The notes under the pieces: generated by a model
The model's input: only the letters and a program-made list of their open reading frames with translations
Databases searched by the model: none
What the model was told of the DNA's origin: nothing
Assembly: GCA_963726995.1 (NCBI GenBank)
Contig: CAVSEP010000006.1
Span: 620,001-684,000 of the forward strand
Length of the DNA stretch: 64,000 nucleotides
Source of the DNA: DAIDKA01 sp963726995
Lineage (GTDB): Bacteria > Pseudomonadota > Gammaproteobacteria > Steroidobacterales > Steroidobacteraceae
Direction of reading: 5' to 3'
Part shown: piece after piece, positions 34,526 to 45,653 of the stretch
Layout: each line of letters begins with the position of its first letter
Position numbering within the stretch: the stretch's first letter is position 1
Translations under genes and position numbers: made by a program

Positions 34526-35554
34526 CTACTCAGCCTCGGCGCGCAGTGGTCGGCGCATCAGCGCGCGCACCACTTCCTCGGCCGGCAGGCCTTCGTGCAA
34601 CACGCGATACACGCCTTCGCACAGCGGCATGTACACGTTCTCGCGCTGCGCGACCGCGTAGACGGCGCGTGCGGCGCGCACGCCCTCGACCACCTGACCG
34701 ATCTGCGCGCGGGCCTCATCGATCGTGCAGCCCTGCGCCAGCAGCAGTCCGAAGCGCCGGTTGCGGCTCTGGTCATCGGTGCAGCTGAGCACCAGGTCGC
34801 CCAGGCCGGCCAGTCCCATGAAGGTCTCGCGGCTGGCCCCCAGCGCGACGCCCAGGCGCACCATCTCGGTCAGGCCCCGGGTGATGAGCGCGATGCGTGA
34901 ATTGGCGCCGAACCCCAAGCCGTCGGACAGGCCGGCGGCCAGCGCCAGCACGTTCTTCACCGCCCCGCCGACTTCGACGCCGACGATGTCGGTGGAGGTG
35001 TAGGCGCGGAAATTCGCCGACGACAGGTCCTGCGCCAGGGCCGCGGCGAACCCGGCATCCGGGGAGGCCACCGTCATGGCCGTGGGCAGGCCCGCGCCGA
35101 CTTCCGCCGCGAAGGTGGGACCCGAGAGCACCGCGAAGGCACGCCCGGTGCCCAGCACGTCGCGTGCGACCTGGTGGGGAAGCAACCCGGTGTGCGCCTC
35201 GAAGCCCTTGGTGGCCCAGGCGAGCCGCATCTGCGGATCCAGCAGCGGCCGGATCTGGCTGAGCATGGCGCGCAGTGAATCGCTGGGGACGACGATCAGC
35301 ACATCCAGCGCGCCGGCAAGCTGGGCGGCCAGGTCCGCCCCCACGCTCAGCGAATCGGGAAAGCCGCCCTGCGGCAGGTAGCGCCGGTTCACGCGCTCGC
35401 GCGACATCGCGGCGACCTGGTCGCGGTCACGGCCCCACAGCCGCGTCGCCTTGCCGCTGCGGGCAAACTGGATGGCGAGCGCGGTTCCCCATGACCCGGC
35501 GCCCAGCACCGCGATCGGGGACCCGGTCTGCGCCAAACCAGGCTGCTCGCTCAC
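34526..35554 (-). CDS. gpsA: Glycerol-3-phosphate dehydrogenase [NAD(P)+]
   Basis: 342 residues from GTG 35554; the open frame extends upstream to 35917 in antisense to secB, but the family N-terminus fixes this start. NAD-binding loop VLGAGSWGTALA, then LSGPTFAAEV, the catalytic Lys in GGAVKNVLALAAG, NSRIALITRGLTEM, and LAGLGDLVLSCT. It reduces dihydroxyacetone phosphate to glycerol-3-phosphate for phospholipid synthesis. Follows secB by 5 bases. Confidence 0.96.
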   Translation of the reverse strand: MSEQPGLAQTGSPIAVLGAGSWGTALAIQFARSGKATRLWGRDRDQVAAMSRERVNRRYLPQGGFPDSLSVGADLAAQLAGALDVLIVVPSDSLRAMLSQIRPLLDPQMRLAWATKGFEAHTGLLPHQVARDVLGTGRAFAVLSGPTFAAEVGAGLPTAMTVASPDAGFAAALAQDLSSANFRAYTSTDIVGVEVGGAVKNVLALAAGLSDGLGFGANSRIALITRGLTEMVRLGVALGASRETFMGLAGLGDLVLSCTDDQSRNRRFGLLLAQGCTIDEARAQIGQVVEGVRAARAVYAVAQRENVYMPLCEGVYRVLHEGLPAEEVVRALMRRPLRAEAE

Positions 35555-35559
35555 TGCGG

Positions 35560-36060
35560 CTAGTTCTTGGTGGCGGAGGCCTGATTGCCGGCGTCGACCA
35601 GCGCGCGCTCGTACAGGGCCTCGAAGTTCACCGGAGGCAGCAGGAATTGCGGGAAGCCGCCCTGTGTGACCAGGTTCGAGACGGCGGCGCGGGCGAACGG
35701 GAACAGCACGTTCGGGCAGATGGTGCCGATGGCGCGGCGCGCATCCTCGTCCGACAGATTGCGCATCAGGAAAGCGCCGGCCTGCTTGACCTCCACCAGG
35801 AACATGGTCGATTCGCCCTGCTTGGCCGAGACGGTCACCGTCAGCACGATCTCGCGCAGTTCGGGCGTGAGGATGCTGACGCCGGTATGCAGGTCGAGGT
35901 TGATCTGCGGGTTCCACTGGCCGTCCACCCGGGGCCCGTTCGGCGCCTCGTATGAGCAGTCCTTCAGGTACACGGCCTGCAGGGCCAGCTGGCTGCCGGT
36001 GGCGTTCGGATCACCCAGCACCGGGGCTCCCGCGGGCGCGCCGTCATTGTTGCTTGTCAT
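35560..36060 (-). CDS. secB: Protein-export chaperone SecB
   Basis: 166 residues, typical. Recognised by QAVYLKDCSYEAPNGP, LREIVLTVTVSA, FLVEVKQAGAF, CPNVLFPFARAAVSNLV and GGFPQFLLPPVNFEALYE. SecB keeps precursor proteins unfolded and hands them to SecA. Its start overlaps the end of grxC by 4 bases. The order yibN-grxC-secB-gpsA is conserved in gammaproteobacteria. Confidence 0.97.
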   Translation of the reverse strand: MTSNNDGAPAGAPVLGDPNATGSQLALQAVYLKDCSYEAPNGPRVDGQWNPQINLDLHTGVSILTPELREIVLTVTVSAKQGESTMFLVEVKQAGAFLMRNLSDEDARRAIGTICPNVLFPFARAAVSNLVTQGGFPQFLLPPVNFEALYERALVDAGNQASATKN

Positions 36061-36323
36061 GAATTCTTCTCCTGTAAAAGCGGATCCAGGCCCCCCGCCT
36101 CATCGAGCGCGAGCAGATCGTCGCAGCCTCCGACGTGGGTCCGGTTGATGAAGATCTGCGGCACGGTGTGCCGGCCGCTGCGCGCGACCATTTCTGCGCG
36201 CGCCCCGGGACGGGCATCGACATCGATCTCCTCGAAGGCGACCCCCTTGGCGGCCAGCAACTGGCGGGCCCGTGAACAGTAGGGGCACCAGGCGGTGGCA
36301 TAGACTTCGACCTTCGCGCTCAT
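36057..36323 (-). CDS. grxC: Glutaredoxin 3
   Basis: 88 residues. Redox-active CPYC at residues 13-16 (YATAWCPYCSRA), the cis-Pro glutathione-binding TVPQIFINRTHVGGCDDL loop, and normal length. It reduces disulfides and mixed disulfides using glutathione. Start overlaps the end of the rhodanese-like gene (ATGA). Confidence 0.96.
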   Translation of the reverse strand: MSAKVEVYATAWCPYCSRARQLLAAKGVAFEEIDVDARPGARAEMVARSGRHTVPQIFINRTHVGGCDDLLALDEAGGLDPLLQEKNS

Positions 36324-36745
36324 CAGCCCTTGGCCAGCGGCAGGTTTTCGGCCCGCCAGCTGGCGAGGCCCCCGCGCAGGCAGAAGGCCTTGGTGAAACC
36401 CTGCGCGACCAGTTTGCGCACCACCACCGGCCCGCTGGATTCATCCGCGCCGTAGACGATGACCGGCTTCTCGCGATGCTTCTTCAGCGTCTCGCTGGCC
36501 TTCGGCACCTGCTCGGGGGGCAGCTGCCGGGCGCCGTTGATGTGCCCGGCCGCAAAGTCATCGAGGCTGCGGATATCGAGGACGAGGGCGCCCTGGTTCA
36601 TCAGCCGGATGAGTTCCTGCGGGGAAATCGCACTGACACCCTGCATGCGCAGGTAGTACTCGTACGCGGCGACGATCAGCGCGGCGACCACCGCGCCGGC
36701 CACGAGCAGGGGATGATGTCCAATGTATTCGATCAGCCTGTCCAT
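36323..36745 (-). CDS. YibN-type membrane-anchored rhodanese-like protein lacking the catalytic Cys
   Basis: 140 residues from ATG 36745. One N-terminal membrane helix (HHPLLVAGAVVAALIVAAYEY) then a rhodanese domain: VLDIRSLDDFAAGHINGARQLP, VIVYGADESSGPVV, FCLRGGLASWRAENLPL. In E. coli YibN the corresponding loop has VVC; here the position reads VYG, so the usual sulfur-carrying Cys is absent and sulfurtransferase activity is doubtful. Its place upstream of grxC-secB matches E. coli yibN. Confidence 0.85.
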   Translation of the reverse strand: MDRLIEYIGHHPLLVAGAVVAALIVAAYEYYLRMQGVSAISPQELIRLMNQGALVLDIRSLDDFAAGHINGARQLPPEQVPKASETLKKHREKPVIVYGADESSGPVVVRKLVAQGFTKAFCLRGGLASWRAENLPLAKG

Positions 36746-36799
36746 CCGGTTCGTCCCACCCAGGCACACCTGCAAAAAAGGGCGCGTAGTATAGCGAGC

Positions 36800-37999
36800 A
36801 TGGGTGAATCGCGTCGCACTGTGCTGACGGCCTGCCTCGCGGCCCTTGCCGCCGGCCTGCTGGCGAGCGCCCTGGCGGCATCCCCCCCGGCCGGTACCCC
36901 AAAGAGCCCCAACCGCCAGGTCCGGACCGAGGGGCAGCTGCAGGCGCTCAAAGGGCAGATCGCGGCCATTCGCGACAAGGTCAGCCGGGACGCCGTGGAG
37001 TCGGACCGGCTGGCCCAGGAACTGCAGTCCGCGGAAAAGTCCGTGGCCGGCGCGCGCGCGCGGCTGGCGGACCTGCGCCAGGAGCGGGCCGATCGCTCCG
37101 CCCATCGCGCGGGCGTCGCCGCCCAGCAGCGCCGCAAGGAGGCCGAAGTCGCAGCCATGCGGGCCGGCCTGGCGCAGCAGATGCGCGCCGCCTACATGAT
37201 CGGGCGCGAGGAACCCCTGAAACTGCTGCTGAACCAGCAGGACCCCGCGAGGGCGGGGCGGATGTTCGCCTACTACAGCTACTTCGGCCGCGCGCGCGCC
37301 GGCGTCATTGCCGCCATCGACGCCGACATCCGCGCCCTCGCAGGCCTGGATGCGCAGCTGGCCGCCGACGAACAGCGCCTGGATGCGCTGCAGAGCGCGG
37401 CCGCCGCCGAGGTGAACCAGCTGCAGGCCGCGCGCTCACAGCGAGATGCGGCGCTGGTGGCCATCAAGGCCGACTCGCGCAACAGTGCCCGCGAACTGCA
37501 GCGCCTGCAGGGACAGCAGGCGGCACTCACGGCGTTGCTGCGCGACCTGAAGCGCGCCGTGCCGTCCTTTCCGGGCGATGCCAGTGGCGCCTTCGGCGCG
37601 CTGCGCGGGCGCCTCGCCTGGCCGGTCGGCGGCCATCTGGCCGCGCGTTTCGGCCAGGTTCGCGCCGGCGGACTCAAATGGGACGGCATGCTGATCGACA
37701 CCGATCGGGGCGCGGATGTCCGGGCGGTGTACCGCGGCCGGGTGATCTACGCCGACTGGCTTCCGGGACTGGGGCTGCTGACCATCATCGATCACGGCGA
37801 CGGCTACCTGAGTCTCTACGGTCACAACGACCGCCTCTACAAGGCCGTCGGCGACCCGGTCAGTGCCGGTGACGTCATCGCCGTCAGCGGCGACAGCGGC
37901 GGCACGAGCCGGCCGCAGCTGTACTTCGCCATCCGCAAAGGCGGCCGTCCGGTGGACCCGGGGCCGTGGTTCCACCAGCCGGCTCCGCTTGCCGACTAG
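36800..37999 (+). CDS. envC: Murein hydrolase activator EnvC-like
   Basis: 399 residues from ATG 36800. A signal peptide (LTACLAALAAGLLASALAA) precedes a long coiled coil (about 45-255) and a C-terminal LytM/M23-like domain: LAWPVGGHLAARFG, KWDGMLIDTDRGADVRAVYRG, TIIDHGDGYLSLYGHND, and SGGTSRPQLYFAIRKGG. The HxxxD zinc site of active M23 peptidases reads KWDGMLID, so it is degenerate, as in EnvC, which activates amidases at the septum. Divergent from the yibN-like gene, as in other gammaproteobacteria. Confidence 0.9.
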   Translation: MGESRRTVLTACLAALAAGLLASALAASPPAGTPKSPNRQVRTEGQLQALKGQIAAIRDKVSRDAVESDRLAQELQSAEKSVAGARARLADLRQERADRSAHRAGVAAQQRRKEAEVAAMRAGLAQQMRAAYMIGREEPLKLLLNQQDPARAGRMFAYYSYFGRARAGVIAAIDADIRALAGLDAQLAADEQRLDALQSAAAAEVNQLQAARSQRDAALVAIKADSRNSARELQRLQGQQAALTALLRDLKRAVPSFPGDASGAFGALRGRLAWPVGGHLAARFGQVRAGGLKWDGMLIDTDRGADVRAVYRGRVIYADWLPGLGLLTIIDHGDGYLSLYGHNDRLYKAVGDPVSAGDVIAVSGDSGGTSRPQLYFAIRKGGRPVDPGPWFHQPAPLAD

Positions 38000-38138
38000 G
38001 ACATGCTGCGACGCAGCAAATGCACCCCGCCGGGGCGTTGGCGGCGACTTCGCGTAGGGCTTTTCCTCCGGCAGTGCCGGCGCACACCGATAGTGCAACA
38101 AACCCCTAGTAAACATTATACAAATCGCCAACTGGCGC

Positions 38139-40430
38139 ATGGTCCAGGCGCCCGGCTTTTGCGATGTTTACCGTATGACGGCAGCGGTGTCCAAGGAATC
38201 TGGCAACGACGTGTGGGACCTGGAGCCATTCTCCCCGCTGTTTCGCGCCATGCTGCCGCGCGCCGCGAACATCGCGGTGTTCGACTACGCCGGCCGGATG
38301 CGCTGGTCCAGCGATGCGACCCTGGGTCCCGACCTGAGGAGCCGCGTGGATGCCATGCTGCCGGTGGCGCGCAACCCGGCTTCCGGCGATGGCACCCTGG
38401 AAATGCTGGGCGGCCAGCCCTCCTACCTGTTCTGGATTCGCGGCGACGACCAGGCACTGCTGGCGGTGGTCGCCGTGCAGACGCGACCCGCCCCCAACGA
38501 GAGCGAACCGCGCGCCTTCTCCTTCGCTCACTCGCTGTTGCGGCCCGCGCTGGAGTGCCTGCGGCGGGAACTACTGACCATGCGGGCCATCGAGGATCTG
38601 AAGTTCCAGATGGGCGAACTGGACGAGGACCTGGAGCTGCTGCTGGCCGATGCCGCCGACGCCAACATGGCCCCCGATGGCGCCGATGAACTGAAGAGTC
38701 TGCTGCAAAGAATGGTGAGCCACCTGCGCTGCACGGTGGCGGCGCTGATCGTTCCGGAAAAGGGCATCGCGCTGGTGCGCGGCGCCACCGACTCGAAGGC
38801 CGACGGGCAGTTGATCGCCCGCGCCCACCGCCAGCTGCTGCAGATCGCCACCGCCAACGCCCACCCGGTCATCCTCAACGATGCGCACGCGGGTCCGCTC
38901 GCCAACGTGATCTCCTGCCGCGCACTGATCTGCCCCGTACGCAATGTCAGCGGCCGCAGCATGGGCGTGCTGGCGCTGCTGCGCGATCCGCTGGTGCGCG
39001 AATTCCGGCCGCGCGACGGCCGCGTCGCCGAGATCCTGGCGCGCCGCGCGGCGATCGTCGTGGCCAGCCACTACGATGCGCTGAGCGGCCTGTATACCCG
39101 TACCGCGTTCGAACAGCGCGTCCGCTCCATCGTCGCCGAACGCACCATCAGCAGCCCGCCGTGGAGCGCGCTGTACGTGAACTGCGATCGCCTGCATGTC
39201 ATCAACGACAACCACGGCATGCACGTCGGCGATACCGTGATCGGCCAGCTGGGCGAGCTGATACGCGGCCGGCTGCCGCCGGGCGCGCTGGCCGCGCGCA
39301 TCTCCGGTGACCGCTTCACGGTACTGCTGCCCACCGAAGCGGAGGACGCCAGCCGTTTCGCCGAATCACTGCGGGTCGGCGCGGAAATGTTGAGTGCGCT
39401 GCACCCGGGCAAGGACATCAGCGTCACCATCAGCATCGGCGTGGCGCCGCTGGAGAACGGCCGCGGCGGCGAGCTCGCGCATTCGCTGGCCGCCGCCGAA
39501 ACCGCCTGCAAGGCCGCCAAGGATCGGGGCCGCAATCGCGTCGCCACCTACGAGGTCGGCGATCAGAGCATCATCCGCCGCTTCTCGGACATCGACGTCG
39601 TGGCGCGCGTGCGCGAAGCCCTGACGCACGACAAGCTGCGGCTGCACGCGCAGGCCATCGCGCCCTTCAGGGAATCGGCGCAGAAGCCGCCGCACTTCGA
39701 ACTGCTGCTGCGCATGATCGATCGCGACGGCAACGCCCTGGGTCCCGACACCTTCATGTCCGCGGCGGTGCGCTACCAGATGATGGCCGACATCGACCGC
39801 TGGGTCGTCAAGCGCGCCATCGCCCTGCTCAAGCCCTACGCCGCGCAGCTGCAGTCGCGGCCCTGCGTGTTCTCCATCAACTTCTCGGGACAGTCCCTGG
39901 GCGATGACGAGTTTCCCGACTTCCTGTTCGACAGCGTGCAGAAGAGCGGCATCAATCCACGGGTCTTCTGCTTCGAACTCACCGAGAATGCGACCATCCT
40001 GAACCTGGCGCGCGCGGAAATCGTGATGCGTCGCCTGCGCCGCATGGGCTGCGAGGTGGCGCTGGATGATTTCGGCACCGGCCTGTGTTCGCTGTCCTAC
40101 CTGCGCCAGCTGCCGGTCACCATGCTCAAGATCGACGGCAGCTTCGTGCGCGACGTGCTGCGCGACCCGCGCGCCGACAGCATGGTGCAGGTCATCGCGC
40201 AGCTGGCCCGCACCATGTCACTGGACACGGTCGCGGAGTATGTGGAGACTGAGGAGATCCGCCAGCGGATCGCCGACCACGGCGTCGACTACGCGCAAGG
40301 CTATGCCATCGGGCGGGCCGAGCCTTTCGACGAAGTTCTCAAGGCCCTGCCGCTGTTGAACGGTGGCGCAGCGACCAGCACCAGCGGATCCGTGATCGCT
40401 CCCGCAGTGCTGGCTTCAGGCAGTCTCTAG
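38139..40430 (+). CDS. GAF-GGDEF-EAL protein with degenerate GGDEF motif
   Basis: 763 residues. A GAF-like segment (about 180-300), a diguanylate-cyclase-like domain whose signature reads ARISGDRFTVLLP (SGDRF in place of GGDEF), and an EAL domain (about 480-735). In the EAL domain the first motif is FELLLR (ELL for EAL), while ELTENATI, DDFGTGLCSLSYLRQLPVTMLKIDGSF and EYVETEE keep several metal and catalytic positions. Synthesis of c-di-GMP is therefore unlikely; the protein may be a weak phosphodiesterase or a c-di-GMP sensor of the FimX or LapD kind. Start may also be the ATG at 38175. DedA gene follows 7 bases later. Confidence 0.88.
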   Translation: MVQAPGFCDVYRMTAAVSKESGNDVWDLEPFSPLFRAMLPRAANIAVFDYAGRMRWSSDATLGPDLRSRVDAMLPVARNPASGDGTLEMLGGQPSYLFWIRGDDQALLAVVAVQTRPAPNESEPRAFSFAHSLLRPALECLRRELLTMRAIEDLKFQMGELDEDLELLLADAADANMAPDGADELKSLLQRMVSHLRCTVAALIVPEKGIALVRGATDSKADGQLIARAHRQLLQIATANAHPVILNDAHAGPLANVISCRALICPVRNVSGRSMGVLALLRDPLVREFRPRDGRVAEILARRAAIVVASHYDALSGLYTRTAFEQRVRSIVAERTISSPPWSALYVNCDRLHVINDNHGMHVGDTVIGQLGELIRGRLPPGALAARISGDRFTVLLPTEAEDASRFAESLRVGAEMLSALHPGKDISVTISIGVAPLENGRGGELAHSLAAAETACKAAKDRGRNRVATYEVGDQSIIRRFSDIDVVARVREALTHDKLRLHAQAIAPFRESAQKPPHFELLLRMIDRDGNALGPDTFMSAAVRYQMMADIDRWVVKRAIALLKPYAAQLQSRPCVFSINFSGQSLGDDEFPDFLFDSVQKSGINPRVFCFELTENATILNLARAEIVMRRLRRMGCEVALDDFGTGLCSLSYLRQLPVTMLKIDGSFVRDVLRDPRADSMVQVIAQLARTMSLDTVAEYVETEEIRQRIADHGVDYAQGYAIGRAEPFDEVLKALPLLNGGAATSTSGSVIAPAVLASGSL

Positions 40431-40437
40431 AACCAAT

Positions 40438-41079
40438 TTGCATTTCCTGATCGACTCCTTCCTGCATCTGGACCGGCACCTGGCCAACGTCATCGCGCTG
40501 TATCACGCGTGGATATACGGCATCGTATTCCTGATCATCTTTGCCGAGACGGGGTTGGTCGTCACGCCGTTCCTGCCGGGTGATTCGCTGCTGTTCGCGG
40601 TCGGCGCCCTGGCTGCGGTGGATACCACCGGCACCCTGCATGCCGGGCCGATGTGGGCGCTGGTATGCGCGGCGGCGGTGCTGGGCAATACCAGCAACTA
40701 TGCGATCGGTCGGGCCATCGGTCCGCGCGCGTTCGGCGGCCGCTGGCGCCTGTTGCGTCCCGAACATCTGCGCCGCACCGAAGCGTTCTTCGCGCGCCAC
40801 GGGGCGCTGACCATACTGCTGTCACGATTCCTGCCGCTACTGCGCACCTTTGCACCTTTCGTGGCGGGCGTGGGGCGGATGCGCTACGCGACCTTTCAGG
40901 GCTACAACATTGCGGGGGGCCTCGCCTGGAGCACCCTGTTCATCTGGGGCGGGTACCTGTTCGGGAACATTCCCCTGGTGAAGAACAACTTCGGACTGGT
41001 GACGGTGGGCATCATCCTGGTGTCGCTGCTGCCCATGATCTGGGCCCTGCTCAGCGACCAGAACGCGGGTCCAACCTGA
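40438..41079 (+). CDS. DedA family inner-membrane protein
   Basis: 213 residues starting at TTG 40438. Family signatures: FAETGLVVTPFLPGDSLLFAVGALAA, RFLPLLRTFAPFVAGVGRMRY and the C-terminal NIAGGLAWSTLFIWGGYLFG. DedA proteins include lipid carrier or phospholipid flippases needed for envelope homeostasis and polymyxin resistance. The 3' end overlaps the convergent diguanylate cyclase gene by 29 bases. Confidence 0.92.
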   Translation: MHFLIDSFLHLDRHLANVIALYHAWIYGIVFLIIFAETGLVVTPFLPGDSLLFAVGALAAVDTTGTLHAGPMWALVCAAAVLGNTSNYAIGRAIGPRAFGGRWRLLRPEHLRRTEAFFARHGALTILLSRFLPLLRTFAPFVAGVGRMRYATFQGYNIAGGLAWSTLFIWGGYLFGNIPLVKNNFGLVTVGIILVSLLPMIWALLSDQNAGPT

Positions 41080-42012
41080 TGCGGTCCGTCACGGCCACGC
41101 GATTGCGCCCTTCGCGCTTGCTGCGATAGAGCGCGGCGTCGGCATGGCGCAGCAGCGCTTCGGCCGCCGCGCCGTTCGGACCGGTGCCCGGGTCCAGGGC
41201 CGCGACGCCGAAGCTCACGGTATATTTCAGCTCCCCTGACTCGGTCGGCACCGCACTGCTGGCACACAGGCCGCGGATCTTCTCGGCCACCTTCGCCGCC
41301 TCGGCCAGGTCGGTGCCGGGCAACACCACCACGAATTCCTCGCCGCCGTAGCGCGCGACCCAGTCCACGTTCTCGCGGATCGCGCCGCGGGCCACGCCGA
41401 CGAAGTGTTTGAGCACCTCGTCCCCGACCTGGTGACCGTGCCGGTCATTGATCGACTTGAAGTGATCGAGGTCGGCCAGAATTGCGGACAGCGCCTGGGG
41501 TTGGCGTCGGGCCTGCTCCACTTCCTGCATGAGCTGCTCGTTCAGGTAGCGCCGGTTGTAGGTGCGCACCAGCGGATCGGTAATGGACAGGCGCTGGATC
41601 TGTGCATTGGCATCGCGCAGCGACTGTTCCAGCTGCACGATGCGCCGGCCGGCGCTCAGGCGCGCCAGCAGCTCCGCCTCATCGGCGGGCTTGCGGACAT
41701 AGTCGTCGGCGCCGGCCTCCAGTCCGATCACCACGCTGCGCGTCGAGATCTGGCCGGTGAGCAGCAGGATGTACAGATAGCCGGGCAGGCGCGTGGCGCG
41801 CGCCTTGCGACACAGTGTGGGCCCATCCATGCCCGGCATCTCCCAGTCGGTGACCAGGAACTGGAAGCGGCCGGTGGCCAGTTTCTCCAGTGCCGCCGTG
41901 CCGTCGCTGGCCGTTTCGACTTCGTAGCCGCCCCGGCGCAGCATGCGCTGCGTCAGCAGCAGCTGGGTGGGCTCATCCTCCACCAGCAGCAGCTGCAGCG
42001 GTGCCCCGGTGC

Positions 42013-42016
<4 letters not shown>
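41051..42016 (-). CDS. Response regulator diguanylate cyclase (REC-GGDEF)
   Basis: 321 residues. Receiver domain with VEDEPTQ and phospho-acceptor Asp in LVTDWEMPGMDG; GGDEF domain with an intact active motif RYGGEEFVVVLPG and the LADLDHFKSINDRHGHQVGD core. Near the active site the sequence is RENVDWVARYGGEEF; the RxxD inhibitory site is shifted, with Glu where PleD has Arg, so product inhibition may be absent. It overlaps the start region of the hybrid kinase gene by 4 bases, which points to that kinase as its partner. Confidence 0.93.
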
Positions 42017-44769
<2,753 letters not shown>

Positions 44770-44799
44770 GGCGCTTCGGATACTGCATCACACCCCCGC

Positions 44800-45264
44800 A
44801 TGGCACAATCCGCACCCATGAGCGGACGTACGCGAGGATATGCCCACCGCATCGATATCGCGGCCGGGGCGGCGCCGGTGTGGAAGGCCCTCACGGATAC
44901 CGAGTGGCTGCGCAAATGGTGCTCTCCGGAAGCGCAGATCAGCGCCCGGGAAGGCGGCCATTTCCGCGCCTCGGTCGACCGGGTCACGGAACTGGAAGCG
45001 CATATCGACGTGCTGCTGCCCGAGCGGCGCATGCGCCTCATCTATCTGCCCTCGGAGGATCTGCCGACCCACGGCAGCGCCATCGTCGATGATTTCATCC
45101 TCGACAGTTCCGATGACGGCAAGACCATCCTGCGGCTGCTCGGCTCGGGATTTCCGGCCGGCCGGGAGTCGGACACGCACTATCTGCGGCTGCGCACCGG
45201 ATGGGAGCGGGCGGTGGCGAGGCTGAAGGTGCTGGTCGAGCAGATGGTGCGGGAGAGCGCCTGA
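44800..45264 (+). CDS. SRPBCC/AHSA1-like protein
   Basis: 154 residues (or 148 from the ATG at 44818). Typical fold markers: YAHRIDIAAGAAPVWKALTDTEWLRKWCSPEA near the N-terminus, ERRMRLIYL in the middle, and a C-terminal helix GWERAVARLKVLVEQMV. Members bind small hydrophobic ligands or Hsp90; this one cannot be assigned further. Coupled to the next gene by a TGATG overlap. Confidence 0.8.
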   Translation: MAQSAPMSGRTRGYAHRIDIAAGAAPVWKALTDTEWLRKWCSPEAQISAREGGHFRASVDRVTELEAHIDVLLPERRMRLIYLPSEDLPTHGSAIVDDFILDSSDDGKTILRLLGSGFPAGRESDTHYLRLRTGWERAVARLKVLVEQMVRESA

Positions 45265-45641
45265 TGGTCGGATTCCTGTTCCGCGCGGCGCTGTCCATGG
45301 TCGGCCTGTGGATCGCCACCCGCTGGGTCAGCGGCATCAGGATCGATGATGCCCGCACCCTGGTGCTGGCGGGGCTGGTGCTGGGTCTGGTCAACGCGAT
45401 CGTGCGGCCCATCGCCGTGATCCTGACCTTTCCCATCACCATCCTGACCCTGGGCCTGTTCCTGCTGGTGGTGAATGCCGGAATGCTGGGCCTGACGGCG
45501 TGGCTGCTGCGCGGCTTTCACGTGGCGGATTTCCGGGCGGCGCTGCTGGCGAGCCTGGTGGTGAGCCTGACGGGCTGGATCGGGTCGATGTTCATCGGTC
45601 CGCGCGGCAGGTTCGAAGTCTATTCGAACCGGAAGCGCTGA
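45264..45641 (+). CDS. Phage-holin-family-4-like membrane protein (PF04020 type)
   Basis: 125 residues with four transmembrane helices. Conserved elements: GLVLGLVNAIVRPIAVILTFPITILTLGLFLLVVNA and FHVADFRAALLASLVVSL. The family (YvlD-like) is widespread and its function unknown; the holin name is historical. Overlaps the SRPBCC gene stop. Confidence 0.88.
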   Translation: MVGFLFRAALSMVGLWIATRWVSGIRIDDARTLVLAGLVLGLVNAIVRPIAVILTFPITILTLGLFLLVVNAGMLGLTAWLLRGFHVADFRAALLASLVVSLTGWIGSMFIGPRGRFEVYSNRKR

Positions 45642-45653
45642 GCGCCGCTCGCC

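Noticed and set aside
34526..35917. A 463-residue extended GpsA
   Set aside because: The extra 121 residues are antisense-frame shadow of secB; the family N-terminus begins at GTG 35554.
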